Below are positions 50,853-60,557 of a stretch of 64,000 bases of DNA, one piece after another; the first letter of the stretch is position 1; each line of letters begins with the position of its first letter. Made by a program: the position numbers and the translations under genes. Below the pieces are notes generated by a model that was not told the DNA's origin, did no database searches, and saw nothing but the letters and a program-made list of their open reading frames with translations. Origin of the DNA: Roseateles sp. SL47 (GTDB lineage: Bacteria; Pseudomonadota; Gammaproteobacteria; Burkholderiales; Burkholderiaceae_C); the NCBI RefSeq assembly GCF_026625885.1, contig NZ_CP113068.1, forward strand, positions 4,278,001-4,342,000, written 5' to 3'.

Positions 50853-52053
50853 ACCCTTGGAAGCAACACCTCCAACACCGCCACCCGCATCGAACACGAC
50901 CTGCTGGGCGACCGTGAGGTCGCCGCCCATGCCTACTATGGCGTGCGCACCCTGCGCGCGGTGGAGAACTTCCCCATCAGCGGCATTCCGGTGTCCGTCT
51001 ATCCGGACCTGGTGAACGCGCTGGCGGCAATCAAGCAACGAACACGTCAACATGAGCCAGAGCACGAACGACGTCTACCCGACGGCGCTGAAGGTGGCTG
51101 GTCATGTGGGCGTGCAGGGGCTGATCGAGGCGATGGAGGTGCTGCGCGGCGCCTTCCATGAGAAGGCACAGGAGTTCTCCAGCGTGCTGAAGATGGGCCG
51201 TACGCAGCTGCAGGACGCCGTGCCGATGACGGTTGGCCAGGAGTTCTCCACCTACGTGGTGATGCTGGAGGAAGACATCCAGCGGCTGCGCGAGGCCTCG
51301 CGGCTCATTCTAGAAATCAACCTCGGCGCCACCGCCATCGGCACCGGCATCAACGCCCACCCGGACTATGCCCGTAAGGTTTGCGAGCACCTGGCCAGCA
51401 TCACCGGCATCGGTTTCCTGACCGCGCCCAACCTGGTGGAGGCCACCCAGGACTGCGGCGCCTTCGTGCAGCTCTCCGGCGTACTCAAGCGTGTGGCGGT
51501 GAAGGTGTCCAAGGTGTGCAACGACCTGCGGCTACTCTCCTCCGGCCCGCGTGCGGGCCTGGGAGAGATCAACCTGCCGCCCATGCAGGCGGGCTCCTCC
51601 ATCATGCCGGGCAAGGTGAACCCGGTGATTCCGGAGGTGGTGAACCAGGTGGCCTTCGAGGTCATCGGCAACGACCTGACGATCTCGTTCGCGGCGGAGG
51701 CCGGCCAGCTGCAGCTCAATGCCTTCGAGCCCATCATCGCCCACAGCCTCTTCAAGAGCGTGAGCCATCTGCGCGCTGCCCTGCTCACGCTGGCCGAGCG
51801 CTGTGTGCGCGGCATCACCGTCAACCGCGAGGCCCTGCAGCGCAGCGTGCAGAACTCCATCGGCCTGGTGACGGCGCTGAATCCCTACATCGGATACGTC
51901 AACGCGACGCTGATCGCGCAGGAAGCGCTGGTGACTGGCGACAGCGTCTACAACCTCGTCATCCGCAAGCGCCTGCTGACGCCGGAACAGCTCCACAAAA
52001 TCCTGCAACCCGAGGTGCTGACGCAGCCGCGCATTCAGCTTCAACTCCAATAA
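50853..52053 (+). pseudogene. aspA: aspA (aspartate ammonia-lyase), start lost and about 75 codons deleted
   Basis: The first frame (50853 to about 51034) codes for TRIEHDLLGDREVAAHAYYG, VRTLRAVENFPISGIPVS and NALAAIKQ. No ATG in frame precedes it. The protein then resumes in another frame with NEHVNMSQSTNDVYPTALK and continues intact to 52053, including GRTQLQDAVPMT, INLGATAIGTGIN, RLLSSGPRAGLGEINLP and the signature GSSIMPGKVNPVIPEVVNQ. About 75 residues (containing the GGAGTS block of the family) are missing at the junction near 51035. A fragment from ATG 51052 could be made but lacks the N-terminal active-site part. It is a decayed gene of the adjacent aspartate locus. Confidence 0.88.
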
Positions 52054-52427
52054 GCTAGCTCCACCTGAAACTCAACCCTGGAGCACCGCCTGGTAGTGGT
52101 AGCCGCGGAGGTAGACCACGATCGGCTTTCCCGCGCCAGGCCAGATCGGACACAAGCGTGAAAGTGTCGGGATGATCGCCGCGCTGATTCAAGGATGAAA
52201 TGGCGAACCAGGTATTTAAATGGCACACCGACACGATCAATGCGATGAATAAAAAAGGCGCCGGTCCTGGATTCTTCCATCCCTCCTGAAGAAATCTCTG
52301 ACTTCGTCTGGCATGGCTCTACCGACCCACCGGATTGGGAGAAACTCGATCGGGCCGGACACCACACCGACGGCCAGCTGACAGGCTCCCGCAAGCTTCG
52401 CCCGGACCTGACATCCTAGAATTCCGC
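52054..52427. other. 374-bp stretch without a supported gene
   Basis: This stretch follows the aspA remnant and is AT-richer than its surroundings around 52190-52270. It holds a 29-codon open frame at 52200 with no known features and no convincing ribosome-binding site. I see no repeat, tRNA or promoter consensus. It probably holds further gene debris and the promoter of the gene at 52428. Confidence 0.4.
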
Positions 52428-53258
52428 GTGACCTGCCCCACGCCCTTCATCGCCCTGCCCCGTCTCTTGAGGCTGCCGCTGCTTTGCGCGGGCGCCCTGG
52501 CGAGCACCACCCCCTCATGGGCCGCCGGAAGCCTCGTGCTGATGGACGCCCCCCCGGCTGAATCGACCTGGTCGGGCGGTGTCTCCACGCGCAGTTGGCC
52601 GTCCGCGCCGGGCAGCCGTGCCCGGAGCGACGACGTGTTGCCCGCGTTCGAATACCTCGCGCCCAGCGGTGCCTTCGTCTCCACGGACCTGGGCGTGGGC
52701 TGGAATCTCGTTCCTCTTCTGGCCGGCGCCGAGTCCGCCAAGACCTGGCAAGCGGGTGCACGCCTGTGGCCGCAGTTCGGGCGCCCCTCGCGCTTCACAC
52801 CACAAGGCATCGACCGGCTCGGCACGCGCATCACCTCCGAGGCCTTTGTCAATGTACAGGCGACGTCCTGGCTGCTGCTGCAATCGGGCGCGTCCTGGGG
52901 CAGCGGGCGACATCACGACGGCCGGCAGCTGGAGCTCGGGCTGACTTCGGGCATTCCCATCGGCGACGACCTGATCGGCCTGACGCTCGCAGCGACCACC
53001 GCCAACGCCGCCCACTTGCGCAGCAGCTATGGCGTCGGTCCGCGTGAGGCCCTCGCCAGCGGCGTGCCCGAATGGCGGCCTCGCGCCGGAATGATGGACT
53101 GGAGCATCGCGCTCAACGGCGAGCACAAGTTTTCCTCGCGCTGGTCGGTCAGCGGCCAGTGGCTCAACGCCCGGTTGGTCGGCGATGCGGCGCATTCGCC
53201 GCTGACCACCGCCAAGTCGCAGCAGACCTTCAGCGCCAGCCTCTGGTACCGGTTCTGA
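52428..53258 (+). CDS. MipA/OmpV-like outer-membrane protein
   Basis: A 276-residue protein starting at GTG 52428. A signal peptide (LLRLPLLCAGALASTTPSWAA) precedes a beta-barrel-like chain: SGGVSTRSWPSAPGS, YLAPSGAFVSTDLGVGWNLVP, LITSEAF-type strands, AHLRSSYGVGPREALASGVPEWRP, and a C-terminal strand FSASLWYRF with terminal Phe. The block AxSSYGVxxxxAxxSGxxxY is the MipA/OmpV family pattern. It would lie in the outer membrane; some family members scaffold murein enzymes, but the role here is unknown. The gene stands alone between the aspA remnant and a desaturase-family gene. Confidence 0.72.
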   Translation: MTCPTPFIALPRLLRLPLLCAGALASTTPSWAAGSLVLMDAPPAESTWSGGVSTRSWPSAPGSRARSDDVLPAFEYLAPSGAFVSTDLGVGWNLVPLLAGAESAKTWQAGARLWPQFGRPSRFTPQGIDRLGTRITSEAFVNVQATSWLLLQSGASWGSGRHHDGRQLELGLTSGIPIGDDLIGLTLAATTANAAHLRSSYGVGPREALASGVPEWRPRAGMMDWSIALNGEHKFSSRWSVSGQWLNARLVGDAAHSPLTTAKSQQTFSASLWYRF

Positions 53259-53361
53259 GCGCGCGGGGCCTGATCGAGATCCAGCCGCCCCCCTCCACGC
53301 TCTTGCCATCCGCCATGCGCCATCTCCCGCCCACCATCGTCGTCCGTCACCGCCACTTGCC

Positions 53362-54541
53362 ATGCATCGTGTCCTCCTGATCGCCGTCCCGCTGTTCACG
53401 CTCTGCATGGCCCTCGAGTGGTGGTGGAGCCGCCGGCACGGCCGCGACACTCACGACCTGGCGGACTCGCTGAGCAGCCTCAGCCAGGGCCTGATGAGCC
53501 TGGCGGTGGCTGCGGTGACACCACTCTTCCAGACTGGCCTCTATGCCGGCGCCCTGCCGCATGTCGCGCTGGTGCCGGCGTCCGTGTGGTCGGGCTGGTG
53601 GGGATGGGCCGCAGCGATCGTTGTCTACGACTTCTGCGATTACTGGCTGCATCGCGTCAGCCACGAGAGCGCGATCTTCTGGGCGGCTCACGCGGTGCAC
53701 CATCAGAGCGAGCGCTTCAACCTGACAACGGCGCTGCGGCAGGAGAGCTTCTACGCGGTAATGGGCGCGCCCTTCTTCCTGCCGATGGCGCTGCTGGGGA
53801 TGCCAGTCCATCTCTACCTGGGTGCGGGGCTGTTCGTGCTGCTGTACCAGTTCTGGATCCACACCGAGCTGATCGGTAAGCTGGGCTGGTTGGACCGCGT
53901 GATTTCGACGCCCTCCAACCACCGGGTGCATCACGCGGTGAATCCAGGCTATCTCGACAAGAACTACGGCGCGGTGCTGGTGATCTGGGACCGGATGTTC
54001 GGTAGCTTCGCCCTGGAGACTGAACCCTGCGTGTACGGGACGGTGAAGCCCCTGCACAGCTGGTCGCCGCTGCGTGCGATCGGCCAGTTCTACGGCGAGC
54101 TTTTTCGAGCGCGCGCGGGCCACGCCGCGCTGGCGTGATCGCGTGCGGGTGCTGTTCAAGTCACCCGGGTGGGCGCCGCCGGGTCTGCCGCCCTTTGCAC
54201 CGCCGGATGAGACGCGGCTGCGGCAACCACGCTTCGCCTCGCGCATGGAGGCGCTCGATGTGGCGCGGGCGATCAGCCTGTTCCTGGTGACGGCGGCCGC
54301 GACGGCAACCTGGCTGGATGCCGCCGAGGATCTCGGCGAGGGCCGCAATCTGCTGGCCGCCGCAGTGGTCGCGATCGGCTTGTCGGCGACGGGCGCGATG
54401 CTCACGCGCGGCGTGCATGACGGTCAGCTCGATGGCCGCGAGCATCGCGCCAGCGATCGGTCCTCCCGGCGGCGGGCATGGGGCATCTACCTCGGCGCGA
54501 TGGCCTTGTGCGTGGGGTTGATCGCGGTCATGGTGGGGTAG
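53362..54541 (+). pseudogene. sterol desaturase/fatty-acid hydroxylase family gene with a frameshift
   Basis: The first frame (53362-54138) is a membrane di-iron oxygenase with the His boxes HRVSHE, HAVHHQSE and NHRVHHAVN, plus four membrane segments. It covers the catalytic part of a sterol desaturase / C-5 hydroxylase-like protein. At 54101-54105 (TTTTT) the coding moves to the next frame: FERARATPRWRDRVRVLFKSPGW, then a C-terminal membrane domain to 54541. Removing one T from the run joins both into about 390 residues, as in full-length members. The truncated 258-residue product keeps all His boxes and could still be active. A slip, a real insertion or a sequencing error are all possible. 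Confidence 0.82.
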
Positions 54542-54796
54542 CCCTTTCCCTCTCCGCCTCTGCAGGGGTGCCTGCTGCGCTTGCACAGCCGCCGGTTTTT
54601 GTGACTGAGCGTCTCAGGCAGGCGCTCAGGTACGGATAGGGCCGCTGGCAGCGACGTTGCAAATCCGACTGTTCCGAGACTTCCTAACGCCACGGTCAGA
54701 ACAATCCATGATGATCTTAGGGAAACCCCTTTCATCGCCGGATGAAAGCCGCTTCAGCATCTAGCGGAAACAATGCCCATACCCCAGGAGACCTGA

Positions 54797-55897
54797 ATGC
54801 GCCTGCTCTCGTTGCTTGCACTTGCTCTACTGCCACTGGCCGCCCACGCCGACCTGCTGATTGGTCAAACGGCAGGATTTACCGGCCCGGTCGGTGCGAG
54901 TGTTACCGAAACAACCGAGGGCGCGAAGCTCTACCTTGACTCGATCAATGCGGCCGGAGGGATCAACGGCCAGACGGTGAAGCTGGTCTCGCTGGATGAC
55001 AAGTTTGACCCACCCACCGCTGCCGCCAATGCAGCGAAATTGATCACCACCGACAACGTACTGGCCCTGTTTCTGACACGAGGCACGCCCCACAACCAGG
55101 CGATCCTGCCGCTGCTGGCGACGCATCATGTGCCGCTCATTGCGCCGTCCTCGGGCGCAGCGCTGCTGCACACCCCGGTCAATCCTTGGGTGTTCAACGT
55201 GCGTGCCACCTACCAGCGCGAAGCCGAGCGCGCGGTGCGTCACTTGAGCCTGATCGGCATTGAAAGGATAGGGATCGTCCAGGTCGACGACTCGTTCGGC
55301 GCCGACGCAGTGATAGGTGCGAACAATGGCCTTGCCGCAGTGAACAAAACGGCTGCGTTCTCGACCAAATTTGACCGCGCGAAGCCTGACTTCAAGGCGG
55401 CAGCACAAAGCGCTGTCTCTAGCAATGCGCAGGCCATCATGTTCCTGGGCTCCGGCCAAGCGGTCGCAGACGGCATTGCCGCCATTCGCGCAGCAGGCTC
55501 CAAGGCGCAATTCGTGACCTTGTCCAACAATGCCGCGCATGGTTTCGTGAACCAGTTGGGTGAAAACGCGCGCGGCGTGATGGTGACTCAGGTGTTCCCG
55601 TATGAGCGCTCCAAAGCCAGCAAGATCGTGACAGAGGCCGCCCAGATGTCGCAGGCCAAGGGCAAGGGCGACATCACACCTGCCATGATGGAAGGCTTCG
55701 CCGCGGCCAAGGTACTGGTGGAAGGCCTGCGCCGCGTCGGCCCGAATCCGACCCGGCAGAAGCTGCGTGACGCGCTCGAGGGCATGCGCAAGGTCGATAT
55801 CGGGGGCCTTGAGGTCTCTTTCTCGCCCACCGATCACACCGGGCTCGACTATGCAGACCTGTCAATCATTGGTGCGGACGGCAAGTTCATGCGCTAG
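54797..55897 (+). CDS. branched-chain amino acid-type ABC transporter binding protein
   Basis: A 366-residue periplasmic protein from ATG 54797 with AGGAGA upstream. A signal peptide (LLSLLALALLPLAAHA) is followed by a type I periplasmic-binding fold of the Peripla_BP_6 family: LLIGQTAGFTGPVGASV, GAKLYLDSINAAGGINGQ, VKLVSLDDKFDP, LFLTRGTPHNQAILPLL, RIGIVQVDDSFGADAV, and an end with RQKLRDALEGM. No permease or ATPase genes are near; the following DNA is a gene graveyard. The ligand is unknown; family members bind amino acids, amides or aromatic acids. Confidence 0.88.
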   Translation: MRLLSLLALALLPLAAHADLLIGQTAGFTGPVGASVTETTEGAKLYLDSINAAGGINGQTVKLVSLDDKFDPPTAAANAAKLITTDNVLALFLTRGTPHNQAILPLLATHHVPLIAPSSGAALLHTPVNPWVFNVRATYQREAERAVRHLSLIGIERIGIVQVDDSFGADAVIGANNGLAAVNKTAAFSTKFDRAKPDFKAAAQSAVSSNAQAIMFLGSGQAVADGIAAIRAAGSKAQFVTLSNNAAHGFVNQLGENARGVMVTQVFPYERSKASKIVTEAAQMSQAKGKGDITPAMMEGFAAAKVLVEGLRRVGPNPTRQKLRDALEGMRKVDIGGLEVSFSPTDHTGLDYADLSIIGADGKFMR

Positions 55898-56202
55898 TGC
55901 GGTGCTCAGGCCCAGCCATGGCTCCACAGTGAAGGCTGCGGCGGACGAATGCTTGCTGTCGCGATCCAGCGCGAAGAATCGCGCCGGTCGTGGTGCGCAG
56001 CGCTGAGGCGGTCTGGGGAACACCTTTGCTCTGTGGCTGACCTTGTGGTGCCCGTCTGGGCCTCCCCCCCCGCCCCGCCATTTGGCGGCACGCTTCGTTC
56101 AGTTCAGACGACAGCTTTTGCCCGCCATGGTGTCAAGACCGTCACCGCACACCAGAGCCAGCAGACCGAGATGGAAGGCTGGTCGCCCGCACAATCGGGA
56201 GC
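55898..56202. other. 305-bp gap before the LysR remnant
   Basis: No gene is supported. The stretch includes a run of eight C (near 56068-56075). The N-terminal half of the LysR gene that follows should lie here but is not recognisable in any frame, so the DNA was replaced or has decayed. No repeat or IS end was seen. Confidence 0.4.
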
Positions 56203-56595
56203 ATGCACATCTGCACCGTTGCGACGCCAAGTTATCTCGCGCGACACAGCACACCACAAGATCCTGAGCAGCTTCGCCTCCATAACCTGGTGGCCGGCCA
56301 AAACGGCAACCGAGCGCTGGCTTGGCGTTTCAACACGCCTTCGGGCCCTCTGGAGATCGAGCCGAAGGGAAACATTCGAGCCAATGACGCAGAGGCTGTT
56401 CGTGCAGCGGCGCTGTCAGGCCTTGGCATCGCTCATGACGCTCAAGCCATGTTCCAGCCGGATCTGGACGAAGTCGCCGTTCGTGCCACTGCTTCAGGCA
56501 TTCAGGCCAGCGCCGAGGGACATCCATGCCGTCACGGCGGTCTCTCGCCGTGTGCCGCATCGCCTGCGCGTGTTCATGGACCTGCTGGCGCAGAT
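56203..56595 (+). pseudogene. LysR-family regulator remnant (C-terminal part, frameshifted)
   Basis: Only the effector-binding half of a LysR-type regulator remains. The first frame has TVATPSYLARHSTPQDPEQL, then WRFNTPSGPLEIEPKGN, ANDAEAVRAAALSGLGIA and FQPDLDEVAVR. The coding then shifts to another frame with LLQAFRPAPRDIHAV and RRVPHRLRVFMDLLAQM, the usual LysR ending. The DNA-binding N terminus is absent. The 3' end runs directly into an SDR fragment, with about 85 SDR residues missing, so a deletion joined the two genes. It is non-functional. Confidence 0.75.
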
Positions 56596-57117
56596 GGCAG
56601 ATTCGGAAAGCTTGACGTCCTGGTCAATAACGCTGGTATTGCGATTCAGGGCCATTGGGTTGACGATCCAGAGTTGGACGGTGAGAAGTACAACCAACAG
56701 TGGCAAGTGAATGTCCTGGGCACGATTGCCAACACGCGTGCCGCAGCGCCGCGCCTGACGGACGGTAGTCGCATCATCTTCATTGGCTCCTTGCTCGGTA
56801 CTGCGGTGCCGTTCCCTGGCGTTGCGGACTATGCAGGCACCAAATGAGCGCTTGCCGTATACGCCAAAGGCATTGCGCGTGACCTCGGCCGCCGCAACAT
56901 CACGGTCAATGTGGTGCAGCCCGGCATCATGCCGACGGACATGGCGTCGGACGTTGCCGGGGAGCTGCCGGACCGCGAGGCCATTCTCGACATGCACCCC
57001 ATTCGTCGCATCGCGACCTTGGAGGAAGTTGCGCAGACCGTGTGTTTCCTCGCGGGTCCCGCAGCGGGTTACATCACGGGCGAGACCATCAACATTGCGG
57101 GGGGACTCGCCATCTGA
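56596..57117 (+). pseudogene. short-chain dehydrogenase remnant with in-frame stop
   Basis: The frame begins within an SDR domain: FGKLDVLVNNAGIAIQG (NNAG motif), VNVLGTIANTRAAAPRL, SRIIFIGSL and VADYAGTK (catalytic YxxxK). A TGA at about 56845-56847 then replaces a codon that is normally Gly or Ala. The same frame continues with ALAVYAKGIARDLGRRNITVN, VVQPGIMPTDM and ETINIAGGLAI to 57117. The N-terminal NADP-binding glycine-rich motif is missing, lost in the fusion with the LysR remnant. It cannot make an active enzyme. Confidence 0.82.
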
Positions 57118-57370
57118 AGGCTCATCCCGGACCTTGAATGCACCCCGGCGTATTCACCATCATCGCGCCCATGCGGCCGAGACCGCCAGCGTGATTGAAT
57201 CGAGTACGCCGGGAGCTTTTGTTCATGAGGAAATCAACCCGCTCGTTTTGGGCGGTGGGCGCCTTCCTGTACCTGACCCAGGATCGAACCTACGATTCCA
57301 AGAGAAAATTCCGACTGGATGTCGCCAACCCGCTTTGACTGATGGGCCAACGAGGTGGGCCGACGCCGCC

Positions 57371-58501
57371 TCACTTGAACCAATAAAGCGCCAGAACCGC
57401 CAACGCCAGCACACTCAGGCCCATGACGACCTGCCGGAATTGGTCATTTCGATCCTCGTTGCCGCCCAGGAACTGCTGCCGCCGACGTTCAAACTCCGGA
57501 TCGTTGACTGAGTGCACCGCCATGCGCTTTGCTTCTTCCTGCTGCTGCTCCTTGGTTTGAGGCTCGGCGGTTTGCTGGGCCTCCATGACCGGAAGCGGCG
57601 TATTGTTCTGTCTCTCCAATGCAAGCGCCTCAAGCTTCCTGAGTTCCTCCCCGACATAGTCTTGTCGCTCTGCGTTGGCAGAGAGCGTTCCGTCCTTGTA
57701 TTGACCAAGCGCTTGCATGAGCACCTGCTGGGTGTCTTGATTGATCCAGCCTTCCTTCAACGCGCGACTGATGTTGCCTACCTGGGTCTTGTAGCGAAAC
57801 GACTGTCCTTTGGCGCTCCCATAGATTCCGAACCAGCAATAGTTGAGACCCACCGCCGTCTCGAAGGTGCCCCGATCCTCCCCATCCGCCACGATCACCG
57901 GCGCGAAGTGGTTCTCCCAACCTCGTCCCCCCATCACATCGCCGACGTCATGGGTGACATTGGCTGTGTACAGACTTCGGCCAGGCGGCGCGTTTTCGTT
58001 CTCCTGGGTTTCCGTGATGCCAGTGACTGCCCGAGAGAAATGACCACATTGCATCTGGTCCATCGCCGGCTTGTTGGCGAGGTCCGCTTGCACCTCGGAC
58101 ATCGGGGCGCCGTTAATGTGGACATCGCACCTCTCCTTGTTGAAGGTAACGTGCTGAAGCTTGAATGGTGTGACTTCATGAGCCACATACAGCTGGCCAT
58201 GCTCCCCTTCGTTGCGTACGGCGAATTGCCCATTCGCCGAGACCTTCAAACCATTCGGGGCCTGTGTGTATCGTTGGGCCACAGCGCCACTCGCCTCGGG
58301 CCTGCGCTGCAAGGCTTGGCGCTCGCTGGCAGTCTTGGGGCCAGCATTCGGGAAGACCTGTTCGATCAGCCGTCGTTGCGCTGAGATGCGTGGCGATGTG
58401 TCAATGGTCGCTTGCGCCCTGCTGTTGCTCTGCCCGTGAATGGCCGCTAGCGGCCCATCCACTGACCCTCGGGATTCTGCGGGGGAAACACGAAGCATCA
58501 T
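57371..58501 (-). CDS. unrecognised C-tail-anchored protein with a possible Cys-His pair
   Basis: A 376-residue protein from ATG 58501; no clear ribosome-binding site is seen. I do not recognise a family with certainty. There is no N-terminal signal peptide; the last 20 residues are one hydrophobic helix (VVMGLSVLALAVLALYWF) followed by Lys, so it is tail-anchored. Residues 40-90 are Arg/Gln/Ala-rich. A central domain (about 100-260) has MQCGHFSRAVTGI, later GWENHFAPVIVADGED and WFGIYGSAKGQSFRYK. A Cys at a helix start and a later His in a strand is the order seen in papain-like folds, and a GENHxAxVVAxDG / WYFxMYGxxxGQSFH pattern occurs in proteins beside contractile injection systems. A toxin or effector role is conjecture. 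Confidence 0.7.
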   Translation of the reverse strand: MMLRVSPAESRGSVDGPLAAIHGQSNSRAQATIDTSPRISAQRRLIEQVFPNAGPKTASERQALQRRPEASGAVAQRYTQAPNGLKVSANGQFAVRNEGEHGQLYVAHEVTPFKLQHVTFNKERCDVHINGAPMSEVQADLANKPAMDQMQCGHFSRAVTGITETQENENAPPGRSLYTANVTHDVGDVMGGRGWENHFAPVIVADGEDRGTFETAVGLNYCWFGIYGSAKGQSFRYKTQVGNISRALKEGWINQDTQQVLMQALGQYKDGTLSANAERQDYVGEELRKLEALALERQNNTPLPVMEAQQTAEPQTKEQQQEEAKRMAVHSVNDPEFERRRQQFLGGNEDRNDQFRQVVMGLSVLALAVLALYWFK

Positions 58502-58730
58502 TGACGTCTATTGAGAGCGCGGGGCATCGGTTCTCCAAGATGCCTGGCCCATGCGCCTCCGTCCATCGGTGGGAATCGGAGTCTGTGCGGCGTCAATGCT
58601 GAGAAGGCGATGACCAGCAGCGGATCGACGCACTGCCCATATTCCACTGTGAGCGGCTCAAGAGGGAAGCTTGGGTGCAGCCGCCCGCTGCCGACATGCC
58701 TGAATGACGCCGCGACGTCTGGCTCTCCCA

Positions 58731-60302
58731 CTACGGCAATGCGCGTGCCCCAGTGCCCGGGATCTTGAACACCGCCACAGCCAGCACGAGGTCTTCCGAC
58801 TGCGACTTGAGGCTGCTGGTGGCCGCCGCCATTTCCTCGACCAGCGCTGCATTCTGCTGCGTCACCTGATCAATGGACTGCACCGCCTCGCCGACCTGCG
58901 CCACGCCCTGTGCCTGCTCTTTGCTGGCGGCACTGATTTCGCCCATGATCTGCGTCGCGCGCTGGATGCTTTCCACCACCTGCGACATCGTGACGCCCGT
59001 CCGGTCCACCAACGCGGTCCCGCGCTCCACACGTTCCACGCTCGCGTTGATCAGCGTCTTGATTTCTTTCGCGGCTGCGGCGCTACGGCTGGCCAGCGAG
59101 CGCACCTCAGACGCCACCACCGCAAAGCCGCGGCCCTGCTCTCCCGCTCGCGCCGCTTCAACGGCCGCATTCAAGGCCAGGATGTTGGTCTGGAAAGCAA
59201 TGCCATCAATCACACTGATGATGTCGCTGATCTTCCTGCTGGCGTCGTTGATGTCCTTCATCGTGGCAACGACCTGCGACACCTCCTCACCGCCCGCGAT
59301 CGCCACCTTGGAGGCCGTGATCGCGAGCTGGTTGGCCTGGGACGCACTGTCAGCGTTCTGACGGACAGTCGAACTCAACTGATGCATGCTGGCCGCCGTC
59401 TCCTGCAGCGCGCTGGCTTGATTCTCGGTGCGCGACGACAGATCGTGGTTGCCGACAGCGATCTCGGAGCTGGCGGTGGACACACTCTCGGCCCCTTGCC
59501 GCACACGGCTGACCACGCTGACCAGGCTCGACTGCATGCGCTTGAGCGTGGTCAGCAACTGCGCCACTTCGTCCTTGCCGTGCAACGGAATGTCGGCGCC
59601 GAGGTCGCCCTCCGCAACACGCTGGGCCACTTCATTGGCACGCGCCAGCGGCTTGACGATGGACATCGCCAGCAGCCAGGATAGCACCGCACCCAAGGCC
59701 ACGCTGACGGCGCCCAGTGCCACAAGCAGCTGACTGCTGGAAGCGCGCTTGGTCTGAATGCCCAGGGCCAGTTCGTCGATCTGTTTGCGTTCAGCTTCAA
59801 GCAACGCGTCGATCTTTTGCAGGTACAGCACGTTCTTCGCGAGATATTGCTCGTCGAGAACCTTGTTGGCCTCGTCGGTTTTGCCGGCACGTTTCAAGGC
59901 AAAGATTTCGTCGCGGGCTTGCAGGTACACCTTGCGGATGCTGTCGATGTCCTCCATCAACGCTTTTTCCTTGGGCGTTTGCAATTGCTTCTGGATATTG
60001 GCCAGCAACTCCGCAGAGTCCTTGGAGGAAGCGGTCTGTTCCGCCTTGAAGAAGTCGACCAGCGACGAGTCGCTGCTGCGGGCAATGGCCGTGGTTCGGG
60101 TTGCGGCAGCACGCACGTTGCGATACCAGTCACTGACCAGCCGCTCCGTCTTCAGCGGAGCGTTCATCATGGTCTCTGTGGCGCGGGCCACCGCATCCAG
60201 TTGATAAATGCTCAACATGATGACGCCGACCAGCAGCGCAAGAATCAACGAAAAGGCCAGTGCCAGTCGTTGCGTGACAGACATGTTCGAAAGCGTGCTC
60301 AT
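58731..60302 (-). CDS. methyl-accepting chemotaxis protein
   Basis: A 523-residue chemoreceptor. I chose ATG 60302 ([17 protein letters not shown]), which starts right at the first membrane segment; the extension to 60473 is unusual. Two membrane segments ([18 protein letters not shown] and [19 protein letters not shown]) enclose a helical periplasmic sensor of about 150 residues (four-helix-bundle MCP type). HAMP and the signalling domain follow, with the hairpin tip [33 protein letters not shown] in outline and the [22 protein letters not shown] block. It ends without a CheR-binding pentapeptide. The ligand is unknown. No che genes are adjacent. Confidence 0.94.
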   Translation of the reverse strand: MSTLSNMSVTQRLALAFSLILALLVGVIMLSIYQLDAVARATETMMNAPLKTERLVSDWYRNVRAAATRTTAIARSSDSSLVDFFKAEQTASSKDSAELLANIQKQLQTPKEKALMEDIDSIRKVYLQARDEIFALKRAGKTDEANKVLDEQYLAKNVLYLQKIDALLEAERKQIDELALGIQTKRASSSQLLVALGAVSVALGAVLSWLLAMSIVKPLARANEVAQRVAEGDLGADIPLHGKDEVAQLLTTLKRMQSSLVSVVSRVRQGAESVSTASSEIAVGNHDLSSRTENQASALQETAASMHQLSSTVRQNADSASQANQLAITASKVAIAGGEEVSQVVATMKDINDASRKISDIISVIDGIAFQTNILALNAAVEAARAGEQGRGFAVVASEVRSLASRSAAAAKEIKTLINASVERVERGTALVDRTGVTMSQVVESIQRATQIMGEISAASKEQAQGVAQVGEAVQSIDQVTQQNAALVEEMAAATSSLKSQSEDLVLAVAVFKIPGTGARALP

Positions 60303-60557
60303 AGCGTCCCTATTGACCATAGCGGCGCCGCTCGAATGGGGAGTGAGCAGCTGCCATTCGAGCACTTTCGGAGCACTTTCGAATGAAGAAATGGCCGCGT
60401 AAGAAGGAGAGCGCTCGTTCACCTGAGCACTCCGGATTGACAGCGGGAGTATTTCAGAAGCCAAGCGCCCCAATGCGCTTCATTCAAGGAATTCGGTAAT
60501 TTTTTGGGATTGGGATGGGCAGAGGCGTCGAGTGCGCGGAACCGTCAAGCTTGGGTT

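Noticed and set aside
52200..52289. 29-codon open frame in the gap after aspA
   Set aside because: No ribosome-binding site, homology or neighbour supports it; probably chance.
57265..57345. tRNA-like sequence (GGTTCGATCC-type T-loop, D-loop-like AAAGCGGGTTGGC on the minus strand)
   Set aside because: The acceptor, anticodon and T stems cannot be paired with normal spacing; the T stem lacks one base and the anticodon loop would be 13 bases. It may be a decayed tRNA but is not called.
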